From assembly GCA_902612825.1 (NCBI GenBank), contig CACMET010000004.1:43580-107579 (forward strand): DNA of 64,000 bases. The letters run 5' to 3'. Positions 48,583 through 59,452 of the stretch are shown here, one piece after another. Position 1 is the stretch's first letter, and the number at the start of each line of letters is the position of its first letter. The notes under the pieces are model-generated. The model saw only the letters and a list, made by a program, of their open reading frames with translations. It did no database searches and had not been told where the DNA came from. Both the position numbers and the translations under genes were made by a program. The stretch comes from an uncultured Alphaproteobacteria bacterium. Its GTDB lineage: Bacteria; Pseudomonadota; Alphaproteobacteria; HIMB59; GCA-002718135.

Positions 48583-50855
48583 TGGATAAAATATTTACAA
48601 AAAATATTGAACATGAAAGTGCAGTAAAACATGTTACTGGAAAAGCAATTTATACTGATGATATATCAGAGCCTAAAAATTTACTTCACGCAGTAATTGG
48701 ATACAGTAATTGCAGCAAAGGAGTAATAAAAAAAATTGATTATAAAGATGTTTTATCTTCAGAAGGTGTAGTAGACATTATTACTGAAAAAGACATTGAA
48801 GGTATAAATGATGTTGGGCCAATATTTAAGGGAGATAAAATATTTACTTCAAAAAATTTAGAATATTATGGGCAACCAATTTTTGCAGTTATAGCAAAGA
48901 CAAATAATTTAGCAAAAAAAGCTGCATTAAAAGTAAAAATAGACTTAAAAATATCTAAACCGATCGTTTCAATTGAAGAAGCATTAAAGAAAAAATCATT
49001 TGTTTTAAAACCGAAGCATCTAACTAGAGGAAATATAAAAGATGGGTTTAAAAAATCTGACAACATTCTAAAAGGTAAATTGTATTCAGGGGGTCAAGAT
49101 CATTTTTATTTAGAAGGTCAAATTGCAATGACTATTCCACAAGAAGATAATAATTTTTTAGTTTATTCTTCAACACAACATCCATCAGAAACACAGCAAA
49201 TTATCAGTAAAGTTCTTAAACAAAATTACAATAGTATCCATGTGGTAGTAAGAAGAATTGGTGGTGGTTTTGGAGGAAAAGAAACACAATCTTTTTTGTT
49301 TGCAGCCATTACAAGCATTGCAGCAAAAAAGTTATCTAAACCAGTAAAGTTAAGAGTCGATAGAGATGATGATATGATCATGACTGGAAAAAGACATGAT
49401 TTTTTATTTGATTATGAAGTAGGTTTTAATAATAGTGGTGAAATACTTGCTCTAAAAATAATGATGGCATCGAGATGCGGTATCTCTCCAGATTTATCAG
49501 GAGCTATAAACGATAGAGCCATCTATCATATAGATAATGCCTACTTCTTACCAAATATAGAAATTAATTCGTATAGATGTAAAACAAATACTGTTTCTAA
49601 TACAGCTTTTCGTGGATTTGGTGGGCCTCAAGGAATGTTTTGTATTGAAAATATAATTGAAAACATTGCTCAAAAATTAAATCGAGAAGCAAGTGAAATA
49701 AGAAAAATTAATTTTTATAAAGATAAAATTAAAAATACTACTCATTATGGGATGAAAATTACTGACAATGTGATTGAAAATATTTTTAATAAACTAATTA
49801 AAAAATCTAATTACAAAAAAAGAAAAATAGAAATTGATAATTTTAATAAAAAAAATAAAGTTTTAAAAAAAGGAATAGCAATAACACCTGTAAAGTTTGG
49901 AATATCATTTACAACCACTCATTTAAACCAAGGTGGTGCCTTAGTTCATATCTACACTGATGGATCCATTCATTTAAATCATGGAGGAATTGAAATGGGT
50001 CAAGGATTAATGACAAAACTTGCTTTAGTGGCTTCAAATGAATTTGGCCTTAATTACGAACATATAAAAATCTCTTCAACGGACACAGAAAAAGTGCCTA
50101 ACACATCAGCAAGTGCAGCATCAGCTACAACTGATATAAATGGAGCAGCAATTGTTAATGCTATAAATAATATTAAATCAGGACTAAATGAATTTATTTA
50201 TGATTATTTTAAAACGAATAGCAAAATAAAATATGAAAATAATTTTGTTTATTTTGATAAAAGAAAAATATCTTTTAAAGAATTGATAAATACTGCTTAC
50301 TTAAATAGAATCCCATTGTCATCTTCGGGTTTCTATAAAACTAACAAAATTAACGTAAATACAAAAACACTTCAAGGTAGACCATTCTTATATTTTACTT
50401 ATGGAGCAGCGGTAACAGAAGTAATCATTGATAAATTAACAGGTGAAAATAAAATTCTTCAAGTTGATATAATTCATGATGTTGGTAATTCTATTAATAA
50501 GAGAATTGATAAGGGGCAAATTGAAGGTGGTTATATTCAAGGATTAGGTTGGCTTACAACTGAAGAAGTGTCTTGGAAATCAACTGGAGTTCTAACAACT
50601 CATAGTCCTTCTACTTACAAAATACCAACTGCAGGTGAGACACCATTTAAATTTAATGTCGAAATTTATGATCGTGGTTTTAATAAAGAAAAGGTTATTA
50701 ATCGCTCTAAAGCTGTTGGAGAGCCACCATTTATGCTAGCAATTTCAAGTTTTATTGCATTAAAGGACGCAGTATATAATGCCAATAAAGGAAAAAATTC
50801 TGAAAATTTAATTGCACCTGCTACTGCTGAAAATATATTAAAAAGTCTGCATTAA
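48582..50855 (+). CDS. xdhB: Xanthine dehydrogenase molybdopterin-binding subunit
   Basis: HVTGKAIYTDDI, RRIGGGFGGKETQS, AFRGFGGPQGMF, HGGIEMGQGLMTK, GEPPFMLAISSFIAL. Confidence 0.96.
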   Translation: MDKIFTKNIEHESAVKHVTGKAIYTDDISEPKNLLHAVIGYSNCSKGVIKKIDYKDVLSSEGVVDIITEKDIEGINDVGPIFKGDKIFTSKNLEYYGQPIFAVIAKTNNLAKKAALKVKIDLKISKPIVSIEEALKKKSFVLKPKHLTRGNIKDGFKKSDNILKGKLYSGGQDHFYLEGQIAMTIPQEDNNFLVYSSTQHPSETQQIISKVLKQNYNSIHVVVRRIGGGFGGKETQSFLFAAITSIAAKKLSKPVKLRVDRDDDMIMTGKRHDFLFDYEVGFNNSGEILALKIMMASRCGISPDLSGAINDRAIYHIDNAYFLPNIEINSYRCKTNTVSNTAFRGFGGPQGMFCIENIIENIAQKLNREASEIRKINFYKDKIKNTTHYGMKITDNVIENIFNKLIKKSNYKKRKIEIDNFNKKNKVLKKGIAITPVKFGISFTTTHLNQGGALVHIYTDGSIHLNHGGIEMGQGLMTKLALVASNEFGLNYEHIKISSTDTEKVPNTSASAASATTDINGAAIVNAINNIKSGLNEFIYDYFKTNSKIKYENNFVYFDKRKISFKELINTAYLNRIPLSSSGFYKTNKINVNTKTLQGRPFLYFTYGAAVTEVIIDKLTGENKILQVDIIHDVGNSINKRIDKGQIEGGYIQGLGWLTTEEVSWKSTGVLTTHSPSTYKIPTAGETPFKFNVEIYDRGFNKEKVINRSKAVGEPPFMLAISSFIALKDAVYNANKGKNSENLIAPATAENILKSLH

Positions 50856-50856
50856 A

Positions 50857-51687
50857 ATGTATCTTAAAAAATTAAGTAAAAATATAAATTTTAATAGTAA
50901 AATAGTTAAGGCTAAAATTATTGAAGTTAAAGGATCATCGCCCAATAGTTTAGATGACATTATATTAATCTCAACTGATACTATCTTTGGAACTATCGGT
51001 GGCGGAAACTTAGAATATTTAGTTATCGATGAAGCGAGAAAATTAATTGATAATAATATAGCAAATAAAGTAATGAATATTCCGCTTGGGCCAGGAATTG
51101 GACAATGTTGTGGTGGATATGTACAAGTCAAATTAAGCTTACATAATAATTCCAAAGATGCACTAAAAAATGAATATGTTGTTAATAATATTAAATCCAA
51201 CTTATATATCTTTGGATCAGGACATATTGGTCAAGCGTTAATTTCTAAATTAGAAAATATTAATTTTAATACTTTTATAATTGATTCAAGAGAAGATTAT
51301 TTAAAAATGACAAATATCAAAGATGTAAATTATTTACTCTCGAAAAAACCTTGGGAGATTGTATCAAAACTAGAAGATAATTCTTATTATATAGTCTTAA
51401 CTCATAGTCACGATTATGACTTAAAAATATTAAATGAAATTTTGAAAAAAAATAATACTTTTGTTGGTCTAATTGGATCTCTTACTAAGAAAAAAAGGTT
51501 TTATAAAAGATTGATTGATAATGGTCACAATAAATCAATAGTTGAGAAAATTGAGTGTCCAATTGGAATTGATATTGGCAATTCAAAAGATCCGAATGAA
51601 ATAGCTTTCTCAATAATTACAAGAATAATTTCTATAAAAAACAAATTCAAACATTTATCAAATAATAAAATTAAAGAAGTTATATGA
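50857..51687 (+). CDS. xdhC: Xanthine dehydrogenase accessory protein XdhC
   Basis: AKIIEVKGSSPN, TIGGGNLEYLVIDEARKL, GPGIGQCCGGYVQV, LYIFGSGHIGQALI. Confidence 0.94.
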   Translation: MYLKKLSKNINFNSKIVKAKIIEVKGSSPNSLDDIILISTDTIFGTIGGGNLEYLVIDEARKLIDNNIANKVMNIPLGPGIGQCCGGYVQVKLSLHNNSKDALKNEYVVNNIKSNLYIFGSGHIGQALISKLENINFNTFIIDSREDYLKMTNIKDVNYLLSKKPWEIVSKLEDNSYYIVLTHSHDYDLKILNEILKKNNTFVGLIGSLTKKKRFYKRLIDNGHNKSIVEKIECPIGIDIGNSKDPNEIAFSIITRIISIKNKFKHLSNNKIKEVI

Positions 51688-52151
51688 CAAACATAGATTT
51701 TATGAAAAGAGCTATTTTACTTTCAATTGATAATATCAAAAATAATGGAGGTCCTTTTGGATGCGTAATTGTAAAAGAAAATGAAATTATTGCAGAAGGA
51801 GTAAATAGAGTAACATTTAACAATGATCCTACTGCTCATGCTGAAATTGTTGCTATTAGAAATGCATGTCAAAAATTAAATACCTTTAACTTAGAAGGTT
51901 GTGAATTGTATTCCAGTTGCGAACCATGTCCTATGTGCTTGAGTGCGATATATTGGTCACATATAGACAAAGTATATTATGGTAATTCTAGAGAAGATGC
52001 TGCAAAAATTAAATTTGATGACAAATTTATTTATGATGAACTATCAGTAGAAATGAAAGAGAGAAAAATTCCTATCAGTCAAATATCACGTGATGAGGCA
52101 ATAAAAGCATTTAATATTTGGGAAAAAGAAGAAAATAAAATAAGATATTAA
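51684..52151 (+). CDS. guaD: Guanine deaminase (CDA-fold, GuaD type)
   Basis: GGPFGCVIVKENEIIAEGVNRV, DPTAHAEIVAIRNAC, SSCEPCPMCLSAIYWS; context. Confidence 0.88.
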   Translation: MTNIDFMKRAILLSIDNIKNNGGPFGCVIVKENEIIAEGVNRVTFNNDPTAHAEIVAIRNACQKLNTFNLEGCELYSSCEPCPMCLSAIYWSHIDKVYYGNSREDAAKIKFDDKFIYDELSVEMKERKIPISQISRDEAIKAFNIWEKEENKIRY

Positions 52152-52152
52152 A

Positions 52153-53595
52153 ATGGAATTATTTCTTAAAATTGTTGCACCAGTTCAATCTTATGATTTT
52201 CAAACCTTTTTTCATAATTTACTTTTGTCACTACCAGCATCGGCATTATTAGGTATATTATTATTTTTTATTCTCGGGGCATTTTCAAGTTTAAAATCTA
52301 AAGAACAAAGGCTCTATATTGTAATTGCAACAACTATAGTCATATCTTTTACTGCAGCTTTTTATAATTTAGGTGTTCCAACAGAAACATTATTTGCAGT
52401 ATATTCTGAGTGGTTACATTTAATTGTTAGATGGGTTCATATAATTGTTGGTGTAGCATGGATTGGAACATCATTTTATTTTAATTGGCTCGATAGTAGA
52501 CTGGAAAGAGATGATCCAGATTTTAAACACCTTGATGGTTATTTATGGTCTGTTCATTCGGGTGGATTTTATAGAATTGAAAAATTAAAAGGACCTCCTA
52601 AAAAACTTCCAAAAGTTCTTCATTGGTTTAAATGGGAGGCGTATGCAACTTGGATAAGTGGTTTTGTGCTACTTATTTTAGTTTATTACTTAAATGCAAG
52701 CTCTATGATGTTGGGAGCAAGCGGTATTATATTAACACCCTTTCAAGCAATATTAATATCTATATTCTTACTTATAGGATCTTGGCTTCTATATGATTAT
52801 CTTTGTAAAAATGTTTTAAAAGATAATGAACAAACTTTGATTGCAACTGGTGTTTTATTATTTGTATTATTAAGTTATTTTTTGACTCAAATTTATGGAT
52901 CAAGAGCTGCATACATACATGTTGGAGCAATTATTGGCACCATTATGGCGGCTAATGTTTTTAGAGTAATTATTCCTGCACAAAGAAATCTTGTTTCATC
53001 AGCTGAAAACAAACAAAAGCCAAATTTAAATCTTTCATTAGAAGCAAAAAACAGATCAATACATAATAATTATTTTACACTACCTGTTTTATTTATCATG
53101 ATTAGCTCACATTTTTCTTTTACGTATGGAGCAGTAAATAATTGGTTAATTTTAGCTGTTATATCGATAGCTGGTATTTTAACTCGCCATTACTTTAATT
53201 TAAGAAATAAAAAACAATATAAATTTTGGATTTTACCATCAGCTGGTTTAATCATGTTTTTTTTAATGACTTTAAGTAGTCTTTCAATATTTGAAAAAAA
53301 AGATGCAAATGCATCTCTTTCTTTAGAATTAGTCAGTTTCAATGAAGTACAAAATATAATTAAATACAGATGTGGAACATGTCATGCTAAATACCCAACT
53401 TTTGAAGGTATTGAAGCGGCGCCAAAAGGAGTTGTATATGACACGGCTCAAGATATTGTAAATAATATAAAATTAATCAAAGCTCAAGCTATTGATGCTG
53501 AAATTATGCCTCCGAATAATCTTACTGGTATTACAAAAAATGAAAGAGAAATATTAAAAGTTTGGATTGAGCAAGGAGCAAATATCAATAATTAA
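52153..53595 (+). CDS. puuD: Membrane urate hydroxylase PuuD with C-terminal cytochrome c domain
   Basis: HLIVRWVHIIVGVAWIGTSFYFNWLDSRLE, LWSVHSGGFYRIEK, C-terminal CGTCH...MPPNNLTGIT. Confidence 0.93.
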   Translation: MELFLKIVAPVQSYDFQTFFHNLLLSLPASALLGILLFFILGAFSSLKSKEQRLYIVIATTIVISFTAAFYNLGVPTETLFAVYSEWLHLIVRWVHIIVGVAWIGTSFYFNWLDSRLERDDPDFKHLDGYLWSVHSGGFYRIEKLKGPPKKLPKVLHWFKWEAYATWISGFVLLILVYYLNASSMMLGASGIILTPFQAILISIFLLIGSWLLYDYLCKNVLKDNEQTLIATGVLLFVLLSYFLTQIYGSRAAYIHVGAIIGTIMAANVFRVIIPAQRNLVSSAENKQKPNLNLSLEAKNRSIHNNYFTLPVLFIMISSHFSFTYGAVNNWLILAVISIAGILTRHYFNLRNKKQYKFWILPSAGLIMFFLMTLSSLSIFEKKDANASLSLELVSFNEVQNIIKYRCGTCHAKYPTFEGIEAAPKGVVYDTAQDIVNNIKLIKAQAIDAEIMPPNNLTGITKNEREILKVWIEQGANINN

Positions 53596-54202
53596 CTGGA
53601 ATGGGGTCTAAGGATCTCCATAAATACCATGTGGCTTGTGAACTATATGGACTCCATTTTTTATAAAGCAATTTAAGTTTTCTTTCACTTATAGGAAGTT
53701 GAACCTTATAAAGTTTTGAAATAGCTTTTAAAAATCCTAAATCACCTGTTGGAAAAATATTTGAACTTCCATAACTAAACATTAAAAACATATGAATAGT
53801 CCAATTCCCTACTCCTTTTATTTCAATTAAATTATTATAAATTTCTTCTTCAGAAGATTTATTTATATTTTTTATGAATTTCTTGTTTTGTAAAAAAAAT
53901 TTAGAAATATTTTTTATATACAAAATTTTTTGTCTTGATAGACCGCATTTTCGTAAATCTGTAGCACGTAATTTAGATACAGTTTGTGGTGTTATATTTC
54001 TTTTAAGTTTAAAAAATTTAGTTTTCATCGAATCAGCTGCAGATACTGATATTTGTTGACCAATTATTGAATTAATTAATGAATGAAAATAATTAGAATT
54101 TAGATTTAAATATTCATTCCTATAAGTTTGAATTAATTTCTTCAAAACTTTATCTTTATTTGATAAATAAATTCTACCTTTATTCCAATATTTAGGCTTC
54201 AT
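53585..54202 (-). CDS. DNA-3-methyladenine glycosylase II-type (HhH-GPD)
   Basis: LINSIIGQQISVSAADSMKTKF, IEIKGVGNWTIHMFLMFSYGSSNIFPTGDLG. Confidence 0.93.
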   Translation of the reverse strand: MKPKYWNKGRIYLSNKDKVLKKLIQTYRNEYLNLNSNYFHSLINSIIGQQISVSAADSMKTKFFKLKRNITPQTVSKLRATDLRKCGLSRQKILYIKNISKFFLQNKKFIKNINKSSEEEIYNNLIEIKGVGNWTIHMFLMFSYGSSNIFPTGDLGFLKAISKLYKVQLPISERKLKLLYKKWSPYSSQATWYLWRSLDPIPVNY

Positions 54203-54391
54203 ATGAATTATTATAACAAATTTAAAAAAATAATATCATACATAAATTTTATTTTTGGAATTTATTTATGGGCTTTAGTAATATATGCAATACTAAGAGC
54301 TACAGGATTAATTAAAAGATTTGCATTACAAGAACATCTCTTAGGCGAGTATTTATCAATACCTATCAAATTTATTTTAAGTTTATTTTAA
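54203..54391 (+). CDS. Small membrane protein, unknown function
   Basis: 62 aa; upstream of and co-directional with EamA gene. Confidence 0.55.
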   Translation: MNYYNKFKKIISYINFIFGIYLWALVIYAILRATGLIKRFALQEHLLGEYLSIPIKFILSLF

Positions 54392-54399
54392 TAAATAAT

Positions 54400-55293
54400 A
54401 TGATCTATTATTACTTTATTGCAATGGCTGCTGCACTTTGTTGGGCAGTAGCATCTTTATTATCAGCAGATGTTACAAGAACTATTGGAGGTTTAGCCTT
54501 TAATCGTCTTAGATTATTTTTTGTATCAATAATGTTAATTACTTACACATTTTATATGAATACTTGGAATACGATTAGTATTGATTACTTAACTATTATT
54601 ATTATTTCAGGAATTATAGGGATATTTTTAGGTGATACTTTATTGTTTATTGCTTTGCAAAAAATTGGGCCAAGAAGAAATAATATTTTATTTTCATTAG
54701 CTGCTCCATTTACTGTAGTAATTAATATTTTTTTTCTAAATGAAATTGCTTCAACTATTAGTATTATTGGATGTTTTGTTGTTTTTTTTGGTGTTGTTTT
54801 TGCAATTTCCTATGGAGATAAAAATGGATCTCACCATAGATGGGAAAAAGTAGAAGGTTCACTTTATATAGGAATTATTTTATCCATTGGAGCCGCTTTA
54901 TGCCAAGCAATTGGATTGGTTATGATGAAACCTATATTATCAGATGGTGCAGATCCAATAGCATCAGCAGCGATTAGAACTACTATTTCATGTATTTTTT
55001 TATCATTTACATTTTTTTTGAATTATAAAGTTTTTAATACAAAAGTTAATCTTACAGCAAATATTATTTACCAATCAATTCTTAGTGGCTTTTTAGGAAT
55101 GGCCTTAGGTATGAGTTTACTTTTAATCGCATTACAAAAAGCTGATGCGGGTATTGTTGCAACTTTATCTTCAACTAGTCCAATTATGATATTATTTCTT
55201 CTTTGGATATTAACAAAAAAAATACCCTCTTATGGGGCATGGGTCGGAACAATTATCGCAATTTTTGGAACAGGATTAATTTTTATCTATTAA
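54400..55293 (+). CDS. EamA/DMT-family transporter
   Basis: [31 protein letters not shown]; 10 TM pattern. Confidence 0.87.
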   Translation: MIYYYFIAMAAALCWAVASLLSADVTRTIGGLAFNRLRLFFVSIMLITYTFYMNTWNTISIDYLTIIIISGIIGIFLGDTLLFIALQKIGPRRNNILFSLAAPFTVVINIFFLNEIASTISIIGCFVVFFGVVFAISYGDKNGSHHRWEKVEGSLYIGIILSIGAALCQAIGLVMMKPILSDGADPIASAAIRTTISCIFLSFTFFLNYKVFNTKVNLTANIIYQSILSGFLGMALGMSLLLIALQKADAGIVATLSSTSPIMILFLLWILTKKIPSYGAWVGTIIAIFGTGLIFIY

Positions 55294-57042
55294 TTTTATA
55301 CCTAATTCTTCTAATCTTTCTTTATCGATAGTTGCAGGTGCGTCCATCATTAAATCCATAGCTTGTTGGTTCATTGGAAAAGCTATTACTTCTCTAATGT
55401 TTGGCTCATCAGCAAGTAACATAACAATTCTATCAATACCTGGTGCACTACCTCCATGAGGAGGTGCTCCGAACTTTAGAGCATTAAGCATTCCTGAAAA
55501 TTTTTCTTCTAAATCTTCTTTCGAATATCCAGCGATATCAAAAGCCTTATACATAATTTCTGGTTTATGATTTCTAATTGCGCCAGAAGATAACTCTACA
55601 CCATTACATACAATATCATATTGATATGCTTTTATATCTAAAGGATCTTTTTTTTCTAAAGCTTCCATCTCACCTTGAGGCATTGAAAAAGGATTATGAC
55701 TAAATTGTATTTTGTTAGTTTTATCATCAATTTCATACATTGGAAAATCAACTATCCAACAAAATTCGAAAGAATTTTTATTAAGTAAATTTAAATCATT
55801 ACAAATTTTTTCTCTTACTTTACCAGAAAATAATTGAGCCTCTTTTAACGTATCACAAATGAAAAATATTGAGTCATTTTCTTCAAGTTTTAATAATGAT
55901 AATTGATCTTCACTTAAATTCTTTGCAATAGGGCCTTTAAAACTATTTTCTGTAAATGAAATATAACCTAATCCAGCAGCACCCTCTTCTCTTGCCCAAT
56001 TATTTAATTTATCAAAGAAACTTCTAGGTTGATTGCCGGTATTTTTAATAATTATTCCCTTCACAACTGACCCTTCTTCTATTTGATTGCTAAATATTTT
56101 AAAATTTGAACCTTTAAATACATTTGTATAATCATCTATAACAAGTGGATTTCGTAAATCAGGCTTATCAGAACCATAAACTTCCATTGATTCCTTGTAA
56201 GGTATTCTCCTAAATGGATACGGACTTACCTTGATTTCTTTGCTTTTTTTATTCTCATCAAATACTTCATATAAAACTGGCTCGATTGCATTAAATACAT
56301 CATCCTGTGTCACAAAACTCATTTCAAAATCTAATTGATAAAATTCCCCCGGAGAACGATCTGCTCTACTATCTTCATCTCTAAAACATGGTGCAATTTG
56401 AAAATATTTATCAAAACCCGCAATCATTAATAATTGTTTAAATTGCTGTGGTGCTTGAGGAAGAGCATAAAATTTACCTTGATGTATTCTGGATGGGACT
56501 AAATAATCTCTTGCTCCCTCAGGAGATGATGAAGTTAGAATTGGAGTTTGAAATTCTATAAAGTTTCTATCAACCATTTTTCTTCTAATGTCTGATATTA
56601 TTTTGTTTCTCAATATGATGTTTTTGTGTAATTTGTTTCTTCTTAAATCTAAAAATCTATACTTTAATCTAATTTCTTCTCCATATTCGATGTCAGAATT
56701 TACAGGTAAAGGAAGAATTTCAGATTTAGATAAAATTTTGTAGTCTTCAATCAGTATTTCTATTTCACCTGTTAGAAGATTTTTATTTATTGTTTCATCA
56801 GATCTTTTAACAACTTCTCCAGTAATTGTTAAAACACTTTCATTACTTAATTTATTTATTTCTTCGAAAAGTGGATGAGTTCCATCAATTACACACTGTG
56901 TAATTCCATAATTATCTCTTAAATCTATAAATAGTAAATTTCCATGATCTCTGATTGTATCTGCCCAACCAGATAAAGTAACTTTTTTACCTAAATGTTT
57001 AATAGATAAATCATAACATAAATGGGATCTATATTTATTCAT
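55276..57042 (-). CDS. aspS: Aspartyl-tRNA synthetase
   Basis: [70 protein letters not shown]. Confidence 0.98.
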   Translation of the reverse strand: MNKYRSHLCYDLSIKHLGKKVTLSGWADTIRDHGNLLFIDLRDNYGITQCVIDGTHPLFEEINKLSNESVLTITGEVVKRSDETINKNLLTGEIEILIEDYKILSKSEILPLPVNSDIEYGEEIRLKYRFLDLRRNKLHKNIILRNKIISDIRRKMVDRNFIEFQTPILTSSSPEGARDYLVPSRIHQGKFYALPQAPQQFKQLLMIAGFDKYFQIAPCFRDEDSRADRSPGEFYQLDFEMSFVTQDDVFNAIEPVLYEVFDENKKSKEIKVSPYPFRRIPYKESMEVYGSDKPDLRNPLVIDDYTNVFKGSNFKIFSNQIEEGSVVKGIIIKNTGNQPRSFFDKLNNWAREEGAAGLGYISFTENSFKGPIAKNLSEDQLSLLKLEENDSIFFICDTLKEAQLFSGKVREKICNDLNLLNKNSFEFCWIVDFPMYEIDDKTNKIQFSHNPFSMPQGEMEALEKKDPLDIKAYQYDIVCNGVELSSGAIRNHKPEIMYKAFDIAGYSKEDLEEKFSGMLNALKFGAPPHGGSAPGIDRIVMLLADEPNIREVIAFPMNQQAMDLMMDAPATIDKERLEELGIKLIDKN

Positions 57043-57055
57043 AATTTTGATTCAT

Positions 57056-57682
57056 CTACAGTATTTCTTTTATTAATGGTATTGTTAATTGCCTTTTTTT
57101 TTCAAGTGATATTATATCTAGTTTATTTACAATTTCATTGATACCTTTATAACTTCTATCAACCCTTCTCAAAATATATTCAAAAACATCATTTGAATTG
57201 ATAATAAATTGCTTATCTATGAGTAGTTTTGTAAGAATAGCTAAAAGCATTTCATCATCAGGATTATATATTTCTAAATTTGTAAATGTTTTAAGACGAG
57301 ATGAAAGATCTTTAAATTGAAATTTTATTTCATTAATTTTAATATTTGACGTAATTAGTAATTTTAAATTATTTAAAATACAATAATCTACAATATGAAA
57401 AATTTTTTCTTGATCAAAACTTATTAAATTATCTATCAATACATTTCTCTTATTATCTAAAAGAATTTCAAAGTTATTTTTTAATTCAATACTGTAATTT
57501 TTTGATAACCAAATTTGTGCAAGATATGATTTTCCAGATTTATTTGGTCCATACAAAAATGATAATTGTGAGTCTGTATTTATTAATCTATCAAAAGCAT
57601 AATTATTAGTTTTATTAACAAAAAAATTGTATTCATTAAAATCATGATTGAACTTATATTTGAAACTTTTTTGTTTTATCAT
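57056..57682 (-). CDS. DnaA-like/Hda-family protein
   Basis: LSFLYGPNKSGKSYLAQIWL P-loop, RVDRSYKGINEIVNKLD; short DnaA-like ATPase next to DUF2066. Confidence 0.78.
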   Translation of the reverse strand: MIKQKSFKYKFNHDFNEYNFFVNKTNNYAFDRLINTDSQLSFLYGPNKSGKSYLAQIWLSKNYSIELKNNFEILLDNKRNVLIDNLISFDQEKIFHIVDYCILNNLKLLITSNIKINEIKFQFKDLSSRLKTFTNLEIYNPDDEMLLAILTKLLIDKQFIINSNDVFEYILRRVDRSYKGINEIVNKLDIISLEKKRQLTIPLIKEIL

Positions 57683-58704
57683 TTTAATTTAATAACACAT
57701 TGATTATTAATATTTTTAGTTTTTAATTTATTTAATTCAAAAAGATCAAATAATATTTTTAAATCACCGTAAAAATAGATCTCATACTCAATATTTTGAT
57801 AAGATAAAGATTTAATTTTTAAATTTTCTATAATGGATAAATTATTTAAATTATTTCTAATTTCCTTAAGCTCAAACATATTAAAATAATTTATTTTACA
57901 ATTTATAACATTTAGGGTGTTATTTTGGATTTCATTTAATTTCTTCCAACTATCTATAGTTTCATTTTCTAAAAGAGTAAAAAATTTATTTAATTGTGAA
58001 TTATTAAAATCTAATTTTTTATTTATAATTTTTCCATCTGAATACAAAATGAAATCATATATTATATTTCCTTTATCTTTATGGGCTAAAATAATAGATG
58101 AGTTCAATAAATTGTATTTTATTAAAAAGTTTTTTATTTTTTTTAGATTTATATTTTTTAAATCTTCTTTTCTTAATATAAATCTATCATTAATGTCTAA
58201 ATTTGGGATTTTAAAAAAACTATTAGATATTAGATTTTCTTTATAATATGTATAATATGAATTATTTTTTGTAAAAAGATTTTGATTGATTTCATTTTCT
58301 TCATATACAATTAATAAAAATTGATTTGGTAAATATTCAATGTAAGATAATTTATTCTGTCTATAAAATTTAATTATTTTTTTTTTATCAAAATTTACTT
58401 TTATTTTTGACACATATTTATTACTTATAATTTTTTCGTCATTAATTATTATATTTTTTATAAAAGAATTTATTAAATCTACTGAAATTAAAGTTTCTAT
58501 TTCAGTATAATTTTTATAACTTAGGGTATTTTCAAGTATATTTAATATACTTTCTTTTTTAATTTCATTTATTTTTTTTATTTTGTCTTCTTCAATATTA
58601 TTTGATATAAATTCAACATCATAATATAAAGTTTCAAATAGATCTTTAGAAAAAGAATATTTACATAAACAAATCAAAAGTAAAAATAAAATAAATTTAT
58701 TCAT
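57679..58704 (-). CDS. DUF2066-like secreted protein
   Basis: Signal peptide plus KKESILNILENTLSYKNY; position next to the Hda-like gene. Confidence 0.6.
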   Translation of the reverse strand: MNKFILFLLLICLCKYSFSKDLFETLYYDVEFISNNIEEDKIKKINEIKKESILNILENTLSYKNYTEIETLISVDLINSFIKNIIINDEKIISNKYVSKIKVNFDKKKIIKFYRQNKLSYIEYLPNQFLLIVYEENEINQNLFTKNNSYYTYYKENLISNSFFKIPNLDINDRFILRKEDLKNINLKKIKNFLIKYNLLNSSIILAHKDKGNIIYDFILYSDGKIINKKLDFNNSQLNKFFTLLENETIDSWKKLNEIQNNTLNVINCKINYFNMFELKEIRNNLNNLSIIENLKIKSLSYQNIEYEIYFYGDLKILFDLFELNKLKTKNINNQCVIKLK

Positions 58705-58743
58705 TAAAATATTGCAATAAGATTGATATTAATTATTATATAT

Positions 58744-58872
58744 ATGATGGATTATAATAAAGATAATATAGCTAAAGATAAGGCACAAACATGGAAAACT
58801 TTTAATAAATTAACAATTTATACAATTATTTTTGTGGCAATAATTTTAGTTATTATATTTTCGTTGTTTTAA
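58744..58872 (+). CDS. Small TM protein resembling aa3-type cytochrome c oxidase subunit IV (bacterial)
   Basis: Manual translation MMDYNKDNIAKDKAQTWKTFNKLTIYTIIFVAIILVIIFSLF*; TWxxF..L..Y + TM pattern. Confidence 0.5.
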   Translation: MMDYNKDNIAKDKAQTWKTFNKLTIYTIIFVAIILVIIFSLF

Positions 58873-59289
58873 TTAAGAAATGATTTCATTTTTTTCAAAA
58901 AAATAATCTATTTCTATTCTAGCATTCTCTTCAGAGTCTGAGCCGTGAACAGAATTTTCTTGAATATTAATAGCAAATTCTTTTCTTATAGTTCCATTAT
59001 CTGCATTTTCTGGATTAGTTGCTCCCATAATTTTCCTATAATTCTCAACCGCATTATCACCTTTTAAGACTTGTACTATAATAGGACCTGAAATCATGTA
59101 ATGGATTAATTCTTTAAAAAAAGGTTTATCTTTATGAATAGAATAAAAACCTTCAGCTTTTTCTTTTGTTAATTTGATCCTTTTTTGCGCAACAATAATT
59201 AAATTATTATCTTCAATCATTTTATTTATTGCCCCTGTAAGATTTCTCTTTGTCGCATCAGGTTTAATAATTGAAAAAGTCATACTCAT
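58873..59289 (-). CDS. ndk: Nucleoside diphosphate kinase
   Basis: [54 protein letters not shown]. Confidence 0.98.
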   Translation of the reverse strand: MSMTFSIIKPDATKRNLTGAINKMIEDNNLIIVAQKRIKLTKEKAEGFYSIHKDKPFFKELIHYMISGPIIVQVLKGDNAVENYRKIMGATNPENADNGTIRKEFAINIQENSVHGSDSEENARIEIDYFFEKNEIIS

Positions 59290-59452
59290 AAAAACTCCTT
59301 TAAATCTTTAATAATTTAGCTTGTAATTTAGTAATTTGGTCTTGTCTACAATATGATTAAAATTTCAAACAAATATTCAAATTTAATTTATATTAGAAAT
59401 TAAAATAACTTATTTAAATTAAGAGAATTAAAATATATCATTAATTATCAAA

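Noticed and set aside
48866-51200. ORFs 48866-49066 and 50838-51200 on minus strand
   Set aside because: Antisense of xdhB and xdhC.
53874-54059. 61-aa plus-strand ORF
   Set aside because: Antisense of the DNA glycosylase.
59290-59452. 163-bp gap between ndk and lptF considered for a tRNA or small RNA
   Set aside because: No T-loop-like or GC-rich stem sequence seen; most likely a divergent promoter region.
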